Of a stretch of DNA of 64,000 bases, positions 55,143 to 64,000 are shown piece by piece. A program made the position numbers and the translations under genes. The stretch's first letter is position 1; each line of letters begins with the position of its first letter. The notes beneath the pieces are model-generated. The model saw nothing but the letters and a program-made list of their open reading frames with translations, was not told where the DNA came from and made no database searches. The DNA comes from Puniceibacterium confluentis (GTDB lineage Bacteria > Pseudomonadota > Alphaproteobacteria > Rhodobacterales > Rhodobacteraceae), in the NCBI RefSeq assembly GCF_007923445.1, contig NZ_VOJI01000002.1, forward strand, positions 287,056-351,055, in the 5' to 3' direction.

Positions 55143-56627
55143 ATGGACCTCCTTTCCGACCTGACGCCCCTGTTCTTTTTCCTGACCATCGCAGGCACCT
55201 TTGTCGGCATAATCTTCGGCGCCATCCCCGGCATGACGGCGACCATGGCGGTCGCGGTCTGCCTGCCACTGACCTATTCCCTGGGGCTGATCAACGGCAT
55301 GGCGCTGCTGCTGGGCCTGTATGTCGGCGGCATCTCGGGCGGGCTGGTGCCTGCCGTGCTGCTCAACATTCCCGGCACCCCGTCGTCGATCACCACCACC
55401 TTTGACGGCTACCCGATGGCGCAACGCGGCGAAGGCGAACGCGCGCTCAAGCTCGGCATCGCCGCCTCGCTGTTCGGCGGCATGTTCAGCCTGCTGATCC
55501 TGTATCTCTTTGCCCCGGCGCTGGCGGATTTTGCCATCAAGTTTTCCTACGTCGAGAAATTCCTGATCATCTTCCTCGCGCTGACCGTGATGGCCGCACT
55601 GTCGGGCAACATGCTGATCGGTATCTTCAGCGGCGTGTTGGGGATGCTGATCAGCCTGATCGGGGCCTATGACGTGTCGGACGGCGGCAATGGGGAATAC
55701 CGGCTGATGTTCCCGTTCATGGAATATTACCTCGACAGCGGATTTTCCCTGCTTCCGGTGCTGATCGGCCTGTTTGGCCTGTCAGCCATCCTGATCGAGG
55801 CGGAACAGGGCGTGCCCGAGGATTCCAGCCTGTCGAAGATGGAAATATCCCGTTCGACGCCGTTCCGCTGGACCGACTTTGGCGGCCAGTTCATCAATCT
55901 GTTCCGCTCGGCGTCGATCGGGACGTTCGTGGGTCTGCTGCCCGGCGTCGGCGGGTCCGCCGCCTCGGTGCTGTCCTACAGCCAGGCCAAGACCTTTTCG
56001 AAGACCCCGGAACAGTTCGGGCGCGGCAACCCGTCAGGGGTGATTGCCTCCGAGACCGCCAACAACGGTCTGACCGGCGGCGCGCTGATCCCGCTGCTGT
56101 CGCTCGGCATCCCCGGCGACAGCACCACGGCGATCCTGATCGGGGCCTTCACGCTGCAGGGCATCCAGGTCGGCCCGCTGTTCATCGGACAGAATGTCGA
56201 GACCTGGAACATGATGATCATCGCCATGCTGGTCGCCAACATCGCCATGTTCGTGATCATGTTCTACGCCATCCGCAACATCTGCAAGGTGGTGACGGTG
56301 CCGAAGCACCTGCTGTTTCCGGTGATCCTGATGATGTGCGTGGTCGGGTCCTACACCATCAACTACGGCATCATGTTCGACGTCTGGACGCTGCTGATCT
56401 TTGGCCTTGTCGGGTATCTGTTCCACCGCATCGGGCTTGAGGTCGCCCCCTTCATCATCGGCTTCATCCTCGGGCCCTCTGCCGAAGTCTACTTTGTCAA
56501 AAGCCTGGAATCCTATGGCAACCTCACGATCTTCTTTACCAAGAGCTGGATCGCGGTGGTGCTCTGGCTGCTGATCATGGGTTCGATCTGGCTGTCGGTC
56601 TTTGTCGCGCGCAAGGCGCGGGCCTGA
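55143..56627 (+). CDS. tctA: TctA-type large membrane subunit
   Basis: A 494-residue permease with about twelve helices. The TctA hallmarks are FGAIPGMTATMAVAVCLPLT near the N-terminus, LNIPGTPSSITTTFDGYPMA, and the second half repeat LLPGVGGSAASVLSYSQAKT with IPGDSTTAILIGAFTLQGI. It forms the translocation path with TctB. A terminator follows before the lacI-family gene. Confidence 0.93.
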   Translation: MDLLSDLTPLFFFLTIAGTFVGIIFGAIPGMTATMAVAVCLPLTYSLGLINGMALLLGLYVGGISGGLVPAVLLNIPGTPSSITTTFDGYPMAQRGEGERALKLGIAASLFGGMFSLLILYLFAPALADFAIKFSYVEKFLIIFLALTVMAALSGNMLIGIFSGVLGMLISLIGAYDVSDGGNGEYRLMFPFMEYYLDSGFSLLPVLIGLFGLSAILIEAEQGVPEDSSLSKMEISRSTPFRWTDFGGQFINLFRSASIGTFVGLLPGVGGSAASVLSYSQAKTFSKTPEQFGRGNPSGVIASETANNGLTGGALIPLLSLGIPGDSTTAILIGAFTLQGIQVGPLFIGQNVETWNMMIIAMLVANIAMFVIMFYAIRNICKVVTVPKHLLFPVILMMCVVGSYTINYGIMFDVWTLLIFGLVGYLFHRIGLEVAPFIIGFILGPSAEVYFVKSLESYGNLTIFFTKSWIAVVLWLLIMGSIWLSVFVARKARA

Positions 56628-56634
56628 AATCGGG

Positions 56635-56685
56635 CCGGCGGCGCAGAGGCACCCGATCCGCCTGCGCCGCCGGACTTACATTTTC
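56635..56685 (+). terminator. Terminator after tctA
   Basis: CCGGCGGCGCAG (56635-56646) pairs perfectly with CTGCGCCGCCGG (56662-56673), followed by ACTTACATTTT. Confidence 0.7.
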
Positions 56686-56738
56686 CGCTCATCTGAGACA
56701 TTACTGGACCAAAGCACGGCTTACACAGGACAATCCGC

Positions 56739-57773
56739 ATGGCGCGCAAGACAGGAGACACCCCCGGCAAGGCGCGCTCCGTCACCATGTCCACGATCGC
56801 GCAGATGGCCGGTGTCACCCAGGCCACCGTGTCGCGTGCGCTCAACCACCCCGAAGTGGTTTCGCCGGACACGCTCGAACGCATCCGCCAGGCCATCGAA
56901 GCCACAGGCTATGTGCCCAACCAGCTGGCGGGCGCGCTCGCTTCGTCCAAGAGCCGCATGGTCGCTGCCGTCGTTCCCTCGATCACCAACATGGTCTATT
57001 CGGCGCTGATCCATCATTTTATCGAATTGGTCCGCGACGCCGGCTATCAGACCATCCTGGTCGAATCCGGCTTCTCCGCCGAAGAGGAAGAAGCGCTGGT
57101 CTCGTCGCTGATTTCCCGCCGGCCGGACGGGATCCTGCTGACCGGCGTGCACCATTCCAACCGCTGCCGCAGCCAGTTGCTGTCGGCCGGGCTGCCGGTG
57201 GTCGAGATCTGGGACCTCACCGAAAGCCCGATCGACATCTGCGTCGGCTTTTCACACCACGATGCCGGCGTCGCGGTGGCGCAGTTTGCCCATGACAGCG
57301 GTTATCCGACTGCCGCCGTAGTTTCGGCGGGTGACGAACGCGCGCTGCGCCGCAAGACCGCCTTTTGCAAGAGGTTCGGCGCCCTGGGCCACCCTGCCCC
57401 GCTCGAGGTGCTGTTTGACGGTCCTGCCAGTCTGGAGCGGGGCCGCATCGCGCTGAGCAAACTGCTGGATCTCGGCCTGAGCGGCGGCGTGATCTTCTGC
57501 AGTTCGGATCTGCTTGCCCACGGTTTGCTGATCGAGGCGCAGGCACGCGGGTTGTCGGTGCCCGGGGATTTCGGGGTGATCGGCTTTGGAGATCAGGACT
57601 ATGCAACCGCCACCATCCCGCCACTCACCACGGTGCGGGTGGACCGCTCGGATCTGGGCAACAGGGCAGCGGATGCGCTGCTGTCGCGGATCCGCAACAA
57701 CAGCCCGGAAAACCGTTCGATCGACGTGGGTTTCGAGATTGTCGCGCGCGACACCACGCAAACAGCAGATTGA
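56739..57773 (+). CDS. LacI-family regulator, gluconate GntR-like
   Basis: Regulator of 344 residues. The LacI helix-turn-helix and hinge lie near residues 16-70 (VTMSTIAQMAGVTQATVSRA, GYVPNQLAGALASSKS); the rest is a periplasmic-binding-type sensor (VAAVVPSITNMVYSALIHHF, GFGDQDYATATIPPLTTVRV). The GntR/IdnR-like branch senses sugar acids. Two ATGTATACGC-type palindromes in the dehydratase/tctC divergent region match this branch's operator design. It is the last gene after tctCBA and follows a terminator. Confidence 0.9.
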   Translation: MARKTGDTPGKARSVTMSTIAQMAGVTQATVSRALNHPEVVSPDTLERIRQAIEATGYVPNQLAGALASSKSRMVAAVVPSITNMVYSALIHHFIELVRDAGYQTILVESGFSAEEEEALVSSLISRRPDGILLTGVHHSNRCRSQLLSAGLPVVEIWDLTESPIDICVGFSHHDAGVAVAQFAHDSGYPTAAVVSAGDERALRRKTAFCKRFGALGHPAPLEVLFDGPASLERGRIALSKLLDLGLSGGVIFCSSDLLAHGLLIEAQARGLSVPGDFGVIGFGDQDYATATIPPLTTVRVDRSDLGNRAADALLSRIRNNSPENRSIDVGFEIVARDTTQTAD

Positions 57774-57851
57774 GCCCCCCGCGACTTTGACCCCGGACGC
57801 GTGGCAGCTTAGGACTGCAGCATTCCGTTCCCAGAAAGGCGCGCAGTCGGC

Positions 57852-58967
57852 ATGCAGGACCTCCCCCGTACCCTGAGCGAATATTTCGACGTCGCCCGCG
57901 CGCGTCTGGCCCCGGGCACTGCCGCCTATTTCCTGAACGGCGCCGGTGCCGAACTGACACTGCACCGCAACCGCAGCGATCTGGAGGCAATTCAGGTGCT
58001 GCCCCGCGTGCTGCGCGACCTGCGCGGCGGCAACACGGCGCTGAAACTCTGCGACAGAAATTTTGCCCATCCGATCCTTGTCGCGCCGATGGCCTACCAG
58101 ACGTTGCTTGATCCCGAGGGCGAAAGCGCCTGTGCCGCCGCCGCGACCGCGCAGGACACCTGCATGGTGCTCAGCGCGCAGGCAGCCCAGCCGATGGACA
58201 GGGTGCGCGCCGCCGGCCCCGAGTGCCGCTGGTTCCAGCTTTACTGGCAGGCATCGCGCACAGCGACGATGACGCTGGTCCAGCGTGCGGCGGATGCCGG
58301 GTTCGAAGTGCTGATCCTGACGGTCGACGCCCCGGTCAGCGGCGTCAGGGATGGCGAGATCACCGCCGGTTTCGCCCTGCCCGAGGGCGTCGGGCCGGTC
58401 AATCTGCAAGGACTGCCCATCCCGCGTTTCGTACCGCTTGGCGACGGGGAATCCGCCCTTTTCGATCGCATCGCCCACATTCTCCCGAACTGGGAGGATG
58501 TGGCCTGGCTGTGCGCCAACGCGCCGCTGCCGGTGATCCTCAAGGGCATTCTTGCGCCGCAGGACGCCATGCTGGCGGTGCAGGCCGGGGCCGCCGGGGT
58601 GATCGTGTCCAACCATGGCGGACGGGTGCTCGACGGTGCGCCCTCGGCCATCTCGATGCTGCCGGGTGTGGTGGCGCAGGTGAATGGCGCCGTGCCGGTA
58701 TTGATGGATGGCGGCGTAAGGCGCGGCGTGGACGTGTTCCGGGCGCTGGCGCTGGGGGCGCGGGCGGTGCTGGTGGGCCGACCGGTTGCCTGCGGCCTGG
58801 CTGTCGGCGGCGCACTGGGCGCCAGCCACGTGCTGCGCCTGCTGCGCGAGGAACTCGAGGTTGCAATGGCACTGTCGGGCTGTCGCAGACTGGACGACAT
58901 CACCCCGGACCGGGTGATCCCCCCCGCGCCGCTCAGCCCCGCCGGATCCGGTAATTCAGTGGAATGA
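57852..58967 (+). CDS. FMN-dependent alpha-hydroxyacid oxidase/dehydrogenase
   Basis: Flavoenzyme of 371 residues in the glycolate oxidase / L-lactate dehydrogenase family. Features: YFLNGAGAELTLHRNR at the N-terminus, LVAPMAYQTLLDPEGES, WFQLYWQ, LTVDAPVSGVRDGEI, VILKGI (active-site Lys), SNHGGRVLDGAPS with the catalytic His and VLMDGGVRRGVDVFRALALG. The usual SNHGGRQLD is VLD here. It could oxidise L-lactate (from rhamnose via lactaldehyde), glycolate or another 2-hydroxy acid. Its 3' end overlaps the convergent tonB gene by 35 bases. Confidence 0.88.
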   Translation: MQDLPRTLSEYFDVARARLAPGTAAYFLNGAGAELTLHRNRSDLEAIQVLPRVLRDLRGGNTALKLCDRNFAHPILVAPMAYQTLLDPEGESACAAAATAQDTCMVLSAQAAQPMDRVRAAGPECRWFQLYWQASRTATMTLVQRAADAGFEVLILTVDAPVSGVRDGEITAGFALPEGVGPVNLQGLPIPRFVPLGDGESALFDRIAHILPNWEDVAWLCANAPLPVILKGILAPQDAMLAVQAGAAGVIVSNHGGRVLDGAPSAISMLPGVVAQVNGAVPVLMDGGVRRGVDVFRALALGARAVLVGRPVACGLAVGGALGASHVLRLLREELEVAMALSGCRRLDDITPDRVIPPAPLSPAGSGNSVE

Positions 58968-59784
58968 CCAGCGTAAAGCTGTCACCGGCCAGATGCCCGG
59001 GCGGTGTTGGCAACTTTTCCAGGGCATCGAACACCGCCAGTGCCGCCTGATCCAGAAGATCCGACCCCGAGGAAGTTTCCACCTCGCGCGCCAGCACGGC
59101 GCCATAGCGGTCGAGGGTGAACGTCACCCGGACCTCTCCCTCGATGCCTTGTTTGCGAGCCGCCTGCGGATACTGCTTGGCCTTGGCGATGCGGACGACC
59201 ACGGATTTCTGCCAGTCGCTGATGTCCTGCAACTGCTCGGCGCTCAACCCTTCGCTGCGGGCCTGCGCCGTCTCGGCCTCGGCTTCTGCCTCGACGCCCG
59301 AGACCGACGCCTGCGCTGCCATCGCCGCCACCGCGCCCAGCGCCGAGGGCTCCAGCACCTGATCCTCGTTGTATTCCGTTGCGGTCTCCTGCGCCCGTTC
59401 GGTGACGTCCTCGGCAGAATCCGGGCTTGCCACCGCAAACTTCAACTCGTCATCGTCGACCGCATAGGGCACCTGCGCCAGAATCGGCTCGTCCGCCGCC
59501 CTGGCCGGATCGACCACCTCGGCGCTTTCGGTGACGGTGGCCGCCTCTTCGGCCTCGGCGACGGCGCGGCTGTCCTCGCCGGCGTCAGAGGGTGCCGCGA
59601 TGATGTCGGAAAGATCGAACAGGATCGCGCCCTGGACCCCGGTTTCCTCCCGCGCCACGTCGGGCGGTCGCGCGGTGGTTGCCAGATAGACCACCGGCGG
59701 CGCCACATGGGCCGCGGCGCTGACACACACCGCGATCAGCCCGGCCGCCCAGCGCACTGACCCGTCGCGATAGACCAGGCTCAT
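58933..59784 (-). CDS. tonB: TonB-type energy transducer
   Basis: A 283-residue protein that couples inner-membrane energy to outer-membrane receptors. One N-terminal membrane anchor (WAAGLIAVCVSAAAHVAPPV), a long acidic Ala/Glu-rich periplasmic linker (about 45-200) in place of the usual Pro-Lys repeats, and a C-terminal TonB domain (YPQAARKQGIEGEVRVTFTL, LDQAALAVFDALEKLPTPP). It overlaps exbD by ATGA. Last gene of the iron operon and overlaps the convergent oxidase gene. Confidence 0.9.
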   Translation of the reverse strand: MSLVYRDGSVRWAAGLIAVCVSAAAHVAPPVVYLATTARPPDVAREETGVQGAILFDLSDIIAAPSDAGEDSRAVAEAEEAATVTESAEVVDPARAADEPILAQVPYAVDDDELKFAVASPDSAEDVTERAQETATEYNEDQVLEPSALGAVAAMAAQASVSGVEAEAEAETAQARSEGLSAEQLQDISDWQKSVVVRIAKAKQYPQAARKQGIEGEVRVTFTLDRYGAVLAREVETSSGSDLLDQAALAVFDALEKLPTPPGHLAGDSFTLVIPLNYRIRRG

Positions 59785-60224
59785 TGATCCGCCGCTGCCG
59801 GGGCGACGGCCGCCTCGTCCAGTCCCACCAGACCCACCTTGAGATAACCTTCGGCGCGCAGGACGTTCATCACATTGATCAACTCGCCATAGGGCACGGA
59901 CTTGTCGCCGCGAATATAAAGCCGTTCGTCGCGGTTCAGCCCCGTGGCGATGCCGACCTCGACAGGTAACGCATCCAGGGTCGTGCCGACCTCTCCGACC
60001 GCCAGGGCGAGGTCCTCTTTTATGGTGACAAAGATCGGCTCGGACGGGCGCTGCGGCGCCTCGGCCTCTGCGACCGGCAATTCGACAGGGATATCCACCG
60101 TCGACAGCGGCGCCGCCACCATGAAGATGATCAGCAGCACCAGCATCACGTCGATGAACGGGGTAATATTGATCTCGGCGTTTTCAGCAAGATCGTCGTT
60201 GCCATCGGTCAGTCGCGCGCCCAT
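59781..60224 (-). CDS. exbD: ExbD biopolymer transport protein
   Basis: A 147-residue TonB-system motor subunit. One membrane helix with the essential Asp (EINITPFIDVMLVLLIIFMV) after a short cytoplasmic tail, then a periplasmic domain (LYIRGDKSVPYGELINVMNV). The ATG at 60224, four bases after the exbB stop, is chosen; the frame is open further but the family begins here. Confidence 0.92.
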   Translation of the reverse strand: MGARLTDGNDDLAENAEINITPFIDVMLVLLIIFMVAAPLSTVDIPVELPVAEAEAPQRPSEPIFVTIKEDLALAVGEVGTTLDALPVEVGIATGLNRDERLYIRGDKSVPYGELINVMNVLRAEGYLKVGLVGLDEAAVAPAAADQ

Positions 60225-60228
60225 GGGA

Positions 60229-61092
60229 TCACTCCGCCGCGCGATGGAAGGCGCGGTGGGGCGGCGCGGCGCGGTCGTCCTGATCTGCCAGATCCAGATC
60301 GCGCGACAGGGTGCGCTGCACCAGGGCGGATGCATCGGCCAGCATCCCCCGGTACCCGCCGATTGCCCGCGCGAGAATGTTGTAGAAGATTACCGCCGGG
60401 ATCGCGGCCACCAGTCCAATGGCGGTGGCCAGCAGCGCCTCGGCAATGCCGGGGGCGACAACCGCCAGATTGGTGGTGTTGGTTTCAGCAATCGAGACAA
60501 AGCTGTTCATGATGCCCCAGACCGTGCCGAACAGCCCGATGAACGGCGCGGTCGAGCCGGTGATTGCCAACACCGATGTCCCCGCCCCCATGCCGCGTGC
60601 CGCCCCGGCCTCGATCCGGATCAGCGCGCTGTCGGCCCGCTCCTTGATCCCGGTGCCCGCGGCCGTGCCGGAGCGGGCGCGTTCGTCCAGCGCCGCGCGC
60701 ACCATCACGCCCAGCACACCGCGCCGGTGCAGAAAGACGCGCTCGGCCGGATCGAGACTGCCAAGCCGCTCCAGCCTGCGATAACCGCGCCGCAGACGGC
60801 GGCGGGCAAGCGCCAGCGTGATCAGCCTGGCGACAAAGATGGCCCAGACCAGCACCGAGGCGACGGCCAGCGTGACCATCACCGCCTTGACCACGATGTC
60901 CGCGGCCTGAAACATGCCGACGGGCGACATATGGTCCTGTCCGGCATTGGCCAGCCAGGCTCCGAGACTGGCGCGCAGGGTCTCCGGCAGACCGGTGGCC
61001 TGCGCCACAAGCCCGGCATCCTGCGCCAGAGCCGGGCCACTCAGGGCCAGCAGTGTCGCGGCGGGCAGCCAGAATATCTTGTGCGTGTTCAT
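60229..61092 (-). CDS. exbB: ExbB biopolymer transport protein
   Basis: A 287-residue motor subunit with a cleavable-looking signal peptide (MNTHKIFWLPAATLLALSGP) and the three ExbB/TolQ helices (VTLAVASVLVWAIFVARLI, ITGSTAPFIGLFGTVWGIMN, LLATAIGLVAAIPAVIFYNI). The long N-terminal extension is typical of alphaproteobacterial ExbB. Overlaps the upstream hydroxylase gene by ATGA. Confidence 0.92.
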   Translation of the reverse strand: MNTHKIFWLPAATLLALSGPALAQDAGLVAQATGLPETLRASLGAWLANAGQDHMSPVGMFQAADIVVKAVMVTLAVASVLVWAIFVARLITLALARRRLRRGYRRLERLGSLDPAERVFLHRRGVLGVMVRAALDERARSGTAAGTGIKERADSALIRIEAGAARGMGAGTSVLAITGSTAPFIGLFGTVWGIMNSFVSIAETNTTNLAVVAPGIAEALLATAIGLVAAIPAVIFYNILARAIGGYRGMLADASALVQRTLSRDLDLADQDDRAAPPHRAFHRAAE

Positions 61093-61772
61093 AGCTCGGT
61101 CCAGTGCCGTATCATGTTGTGATAAATGCCGGTGAGACGGACGACATCGCCGTCTTCGGCGCCAACGCGCCCGGCCAGCGCCTGAATGGTCTGGTCCAGA
61201 TCAAACAGGGTCCGGCGCTGTTCATGCGAACGCACCATGCTTTGCAGCCAGAAGAACGACGACACCCGGGCGCCGCGTGTCACCGGAACCACCTCGTGCA
61301 GCGAGGTCGCGGGATAGACCACCATATGACCGGCAGGCAGCTTGACCTCCTGCGTGCCGTAGTGATCCTCGATGATCAGCTCGCCGCCGTCGTACTCGGC
61401 GGGATCCGAAAGAAACAGCGTCATCGACAGGTCGGTGCGCAACCTTTCACCGCTGAACGGGTTGACGCGGATCGCATTGTCCACGTGCAGGCCGAAAGTC
61501 TCGCCCGCCTCGTAACGGTTGAACATTGGCGGCAGGATGCGCAGCGGCAGCGCGGCGGACAGAAACAGCGGCGTCTGTCCCAGCCTTTGCAGGATGCGCT
61601 GGCCAAGGTCGCGGGCGGTATCGCTGCCGGGGTCAAGCTGGCGGTTGCTCTTGACCTGCTGCGACTGCGGCCCGGCGGTCTTTCTGCCGTCTTCCCACGC
61701 CGCGCCCTCGAGGGCCGCGCGCAGGGCGCGCACCTCGTCGGGCCCAAAGACTTCGGGGATGGTGATAAGCAA
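61089..61772 (-). CDS. PKHD-type Fe(II)/2-oxoglutarate hydroxylase (PiuC/YbiX family)
   Basis: Dioxygenase of 227 residues. Iron ligands His96 and Asp98 (GLHVDNAIR) and His159 (SLHEVVPV), 2-oxoglutarate-type Arg169 (RGARVSSFFWLQS). The start is TTG at 61772, supported by AAGGAG eight bases upstream and the family N-terminus LITIPEV. PiuC genes sit beside siderophore receptors in many proteobacteria; the substrate is unsettled, possibly a siderophore. Here it stands between the receptor and exbB. Confidence 0.9.
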   Translation of the reverse strand: MLITIPEVFGPDEVRALRAALEGAAWEDGRKTAGPQSQQVKSNRQLDPGSDTARDLGQRILQRLGQTPLFLSAALPLRILPPMFNRYEAGETFGLHVDNAIRVNPFSGERLRTDLSMTLFLSDPAEYDGGELIIEDHYGTQEVKLPAGHMVVYPATSLHEVVPVTRGARVSSFFWLQSMVRSHEQRRTLFDLDQTIQALAGRVGAEDGDVVRLTGIYHNMIRHWTEL

Positions 61773-61815
61773 GACGTGGCTCCTTCTTGGCTGAAAAGTG
61801 GCGTGTCCAGGGGTC

Positions 61816-61840
61816 GGCGGGGCCAGGGGGCGGCCCCGCC
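61816..61840 (-). terminator. Hairpin between receptor and hydroxylase genes
   Basis: GGCGGGGCC (61816-61824) pairs perfectly with GGCCCCGCC (61832-61840), loop of seven, in the 83-base gap. A probable attenuator inside the iron operon. Confidence 0.6.
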
Positions 61841-61855
61841 GGGGGGACTGAGCGC

Positions 61856-64000
61856 CTAGAACTTCAGTTCCAGGGACGCCCAGATCTCGCGACCGGGGCC
61901 GACGTAGGTGAACGGCTCGCCCGAGCGGTAGGCGGTGTCGTAGTATGTCGTGTCGGCCAGGTTATCGACGCCGAAACGAACCGCCGTTGTCCGGTTGATC
62001 GCGTAAGAGCCGACCAGGTCGAAGGTCCAGTAAGACGCCAGTTCGTTGCCGTTCGGCGTGGTCGATCCCAGATCCCGTTCACCGGTATAGTTGGCCTGCA
62101 TCCCCAGCATGAGGTCAGGGCTGACGTCATAGGTCGCCAGCAGGTTGAACTGCTGATGCGCCACATTGGGGATGGCCTGTCCCTTGGCCCCGGCCACATC
62201 ACTTTCCAGCACGGCGCTGTTCATGAAGACGGCGCCGCCGAACAGTCCGATGCGGTCCGACAGCTTGCCGCTCAGTCCCAGTTCCAACCCGCTGACGCTG
62301 TATTTCAGGCTGTCGCTGGTCACCGAGGCGCCACGCGGCCCGACATCTTCGCGGGCATTGGACTTGGTGGTGTGGAACAGAGCCGCTGTCAGCAGCAGGT
62401 GGTCGTTCAGTTCATACTTGGAGCCGATTTCGAACGAGGTGTTGCGCTCGGGAGCCAGATCCTCGCCCCCCGAATCCAGTCCGCCGTAAAAGCTGCCGCC
62501 CGCTGCGATCTCCTGCCCCATCGGGTTGGTCGAGGTGGCGGCGGCGGCATAGAAGCTCAGATCCGCCCGCGGCTTCCAGGTCACGCCAAGGTTGCCGTTC
62601 CACATCACATCGGTCCGGGCATAGTCGGTGCCGCCGCCACTGCGCCGGATGTCGTAGCGATCCACCCGCAGACCACCGTTGACGATCCAGTTCGGCGACA
62701 GGGTGACGGTGTCGAGTGCATAAAGCGAAGCCGTCTTGATACGCGTCTTGGTATAATCGTCGCCACGCGAGGCCGATGCCCCGCCCCAACAGTCCGAGGG
62801 GTCGGGATTGATCGCCGACACCGTACAGCCGCGCTGCCCGGCAGGCGGTTGGTAATCTTCGGACTGGAGGTTGTCGTATGAGGTGAACCGCACATCCTCG
62901 TCCGACAGCCCGAGGCCGATGATCCAGTCATGCGCGCCACCGAACCAGGCGCCTTTGCCGGTCAGTTCCAGATCGTTCGACAGAACTTCCGTCTCCTGGT
63001 AGCGGCTCTTGAAACTCAGGCCGACGGTCCAGTCCTCCGGATCGTTCGAACCGTTGTCGCTGACACTGCTGGGGGCGGTCAGAATGTAGTCGTTGACCGA
63101 TTTCGATGCACGCAGGGTATTGGTAAGCTTGGTGCCCGCCCCCAGATCCCAGATGATCCTCCCGGTTGCGACCTTCTGCTCGACCTCCTGAAAATCGCGG
63201 TCGGCAATGCCGTAAAATGTATCGCGATCCACGCCCAGATCGGTCACCGGGCCGGCGTCGATGTCGATTCCGTCACTGGTGTCCCCATCGGTGATATAGG
63301 GCACCCCCCAGTCCGGCGTCTGCTCGATCCTGGTATAGGTGTAGTCGCCCTCGACGGTCACCGTGTCGCTCAGCCGGTAGCGCAGCGCGCCGGACAGGCC
63401 CTGACGGTCATCAACCAGATCCTCACGACCCGCGACCGCGCCGTCCTGAATCATCCCGTTCAGCCGCAATTGCAGCCTGTCGCTGGCCGCCTGATTGAGG
63501 TCAAAGGTCTGGCGCAGGGTGCCGGCGCTGGTCAGCTTGGTCGAGCTTTCGTAAAAATCCACGTCCTGCGGCTTTTTCGTTGCGATGTTCAGCGTCCCGC
63601 CGGTTGTTCCGCGCCCGCCGACCGATCCCGCCGGGCCCTTGATGACCTCGACCTGCTCGGTGTTGAAGGTCTCGTGGATCGAGATGCCGGGATCGCGCAC
63701 ACCGTCGACATAGACATCGTTGTTGGCCTTGAAGCCGCGGATATACATGTTGTCGCCAAATGAACTGCCGCCTTCGCCGAAGCCCAGCGAGATGCCGGGC
63801 GTGGTGCGCGCCAGCTGCCGGATGCTGGTGGTGCCTTTGGTCTCGATGGTTTCCTGAGTGATGGCGGTGATGGTGCGCGGCGTGTCCAGCACCTCGCCCG
63901 GCAGCTTGGCATTTGTCAGCCGGTCCGCCTCCGAAAGGTGAATACCGTTTCATGGTCGTCCGATACGACGTCCAGCGTGCCGTCATGGCCCTTGTCGATC
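61856..64000 (-). CDS. TonB-dependent siderophore receptor, 5' part frameshifted and cut by window edge
   Basis: Outer-membrane receptor of the catecholate/ferrichrome type. From position 63949 leftward it encodes about 697 residues: the plug (GEVLDTPRTITAITQETIET, LARTTPGISLGFGEGGSSFG, EVIKGPAGSVGGRGTTGGTL) and the full beta-barrel ending in ...LELKF with a terminal Phe. The frame is closed by TGA at 63950-63952, before any signal peptide or TonB box. Another frame (ending TGA after ETVFTFRRRTG) continues to the window edge, so one base lost or gained near 63930-63945 would rejoin the two. Either a sequencing error, a recent mutation, or a rearrangement. Head of the iron operon; its promoter is beyond the edge. 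Confidence 0.82.

Overview
The window is GC-rich DNA with densely packed genes, many sharing 4-base ATGA start/stop overlaps. Its gene content is typical of an alphaproteobacterium of the Rhodobacterales (Roseobacter/Paracoccus type): a rhizobial-style rha locus, a tad pilus locus, several ABC and TTT importers for small organic molecules, non-phosphorylative sugar-acid enzymes and a TonB-linked iron module. This assignment rests on gene content only. I saw no rRNA, tRNA, CRISPR array, insertion sequence, phage gene or replication origin.

Layout. (1) 1-6384: L-rhamnose locus, rhaR-rhaS-rhaT leftward and rhaD-rhaI rightward from a shared control region. (2) 6429-15928: tad/Flp pilus locus: prepilin peptidase and LuxR-type regulator leftward; Flp pilin, TadG-like, two TadE-like proteins, CpaE/TadZ, CpaF/TadA, TadB and TadC rightward. 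Secretin, CpaB and CpaD are absent. (3) 16029-26125: a GntR regulator, an acetylpolyamine-amidohydrolase-like enzyme and a class III aminotransferase leftward; a class II aldolase, a complete peptide-type ABC importer with fused ATPases and a GhrA-like dehydrogenase rightward. (4) 26161-29030: a LysR regulator divergent from a fatty acid desaturase and a TIM-barrel protein. (5) 29085-32510: an iron alcohol dehydrogenase divergent from a DapA-family lyase and a PdxA2-type dehydrogenase. (6) 45317-32616, leftward: twelve tightly spaced genes: peptide-type ABC importer, two D-2-hydroxyacid dehydrogenases, a DUF475 membrane protein, an SDR, KdgD, a four-carbon acid-sugar kinase (DUF1537), a GntR regulator and a sialidase-fold protein without a signal peptide. 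(7) 45515-47532: EamA exporter and LysR regulator. (8) 47606-57773: L-arabinonate-type dehydratase, DapA-family enzyme, RraA-like protein, SDR and 2,5-dioxopentanoate dehydrogenase leftward; a TctCBA importer and a LacI regulator rightward. (9) 57852-58967: FMN alpha-hydroxyacid oxidase. (10) 58933-64000: TonB, ExbD, ExbB, PiuC-type hydroxylase and a TonB-dependent siderophore receptor whose 5' part appears frameshifted.

How the parts fit. Most of the window imports and oxidises sugars and sugar acids. The rha genes give lactate-level products. The KdgD operon and the arabinonate-type operon both lead to 2,5-dioxopentanoate (alpha-ketoglutarate semialdehyde), and the only visible enzyme to oxidise it is at 47606-49132. 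The acid-sugar kinase (34644) and PdxA2 (31545) form a known enzymatic pair but sit in convergent operons. A repeated design is visible: all four substrate-binding-protein genes, and the Flp pilin gene, are followed directly by a strong hairpin before the next gene, which should keep the abundant product at higher level than the membrane parts.
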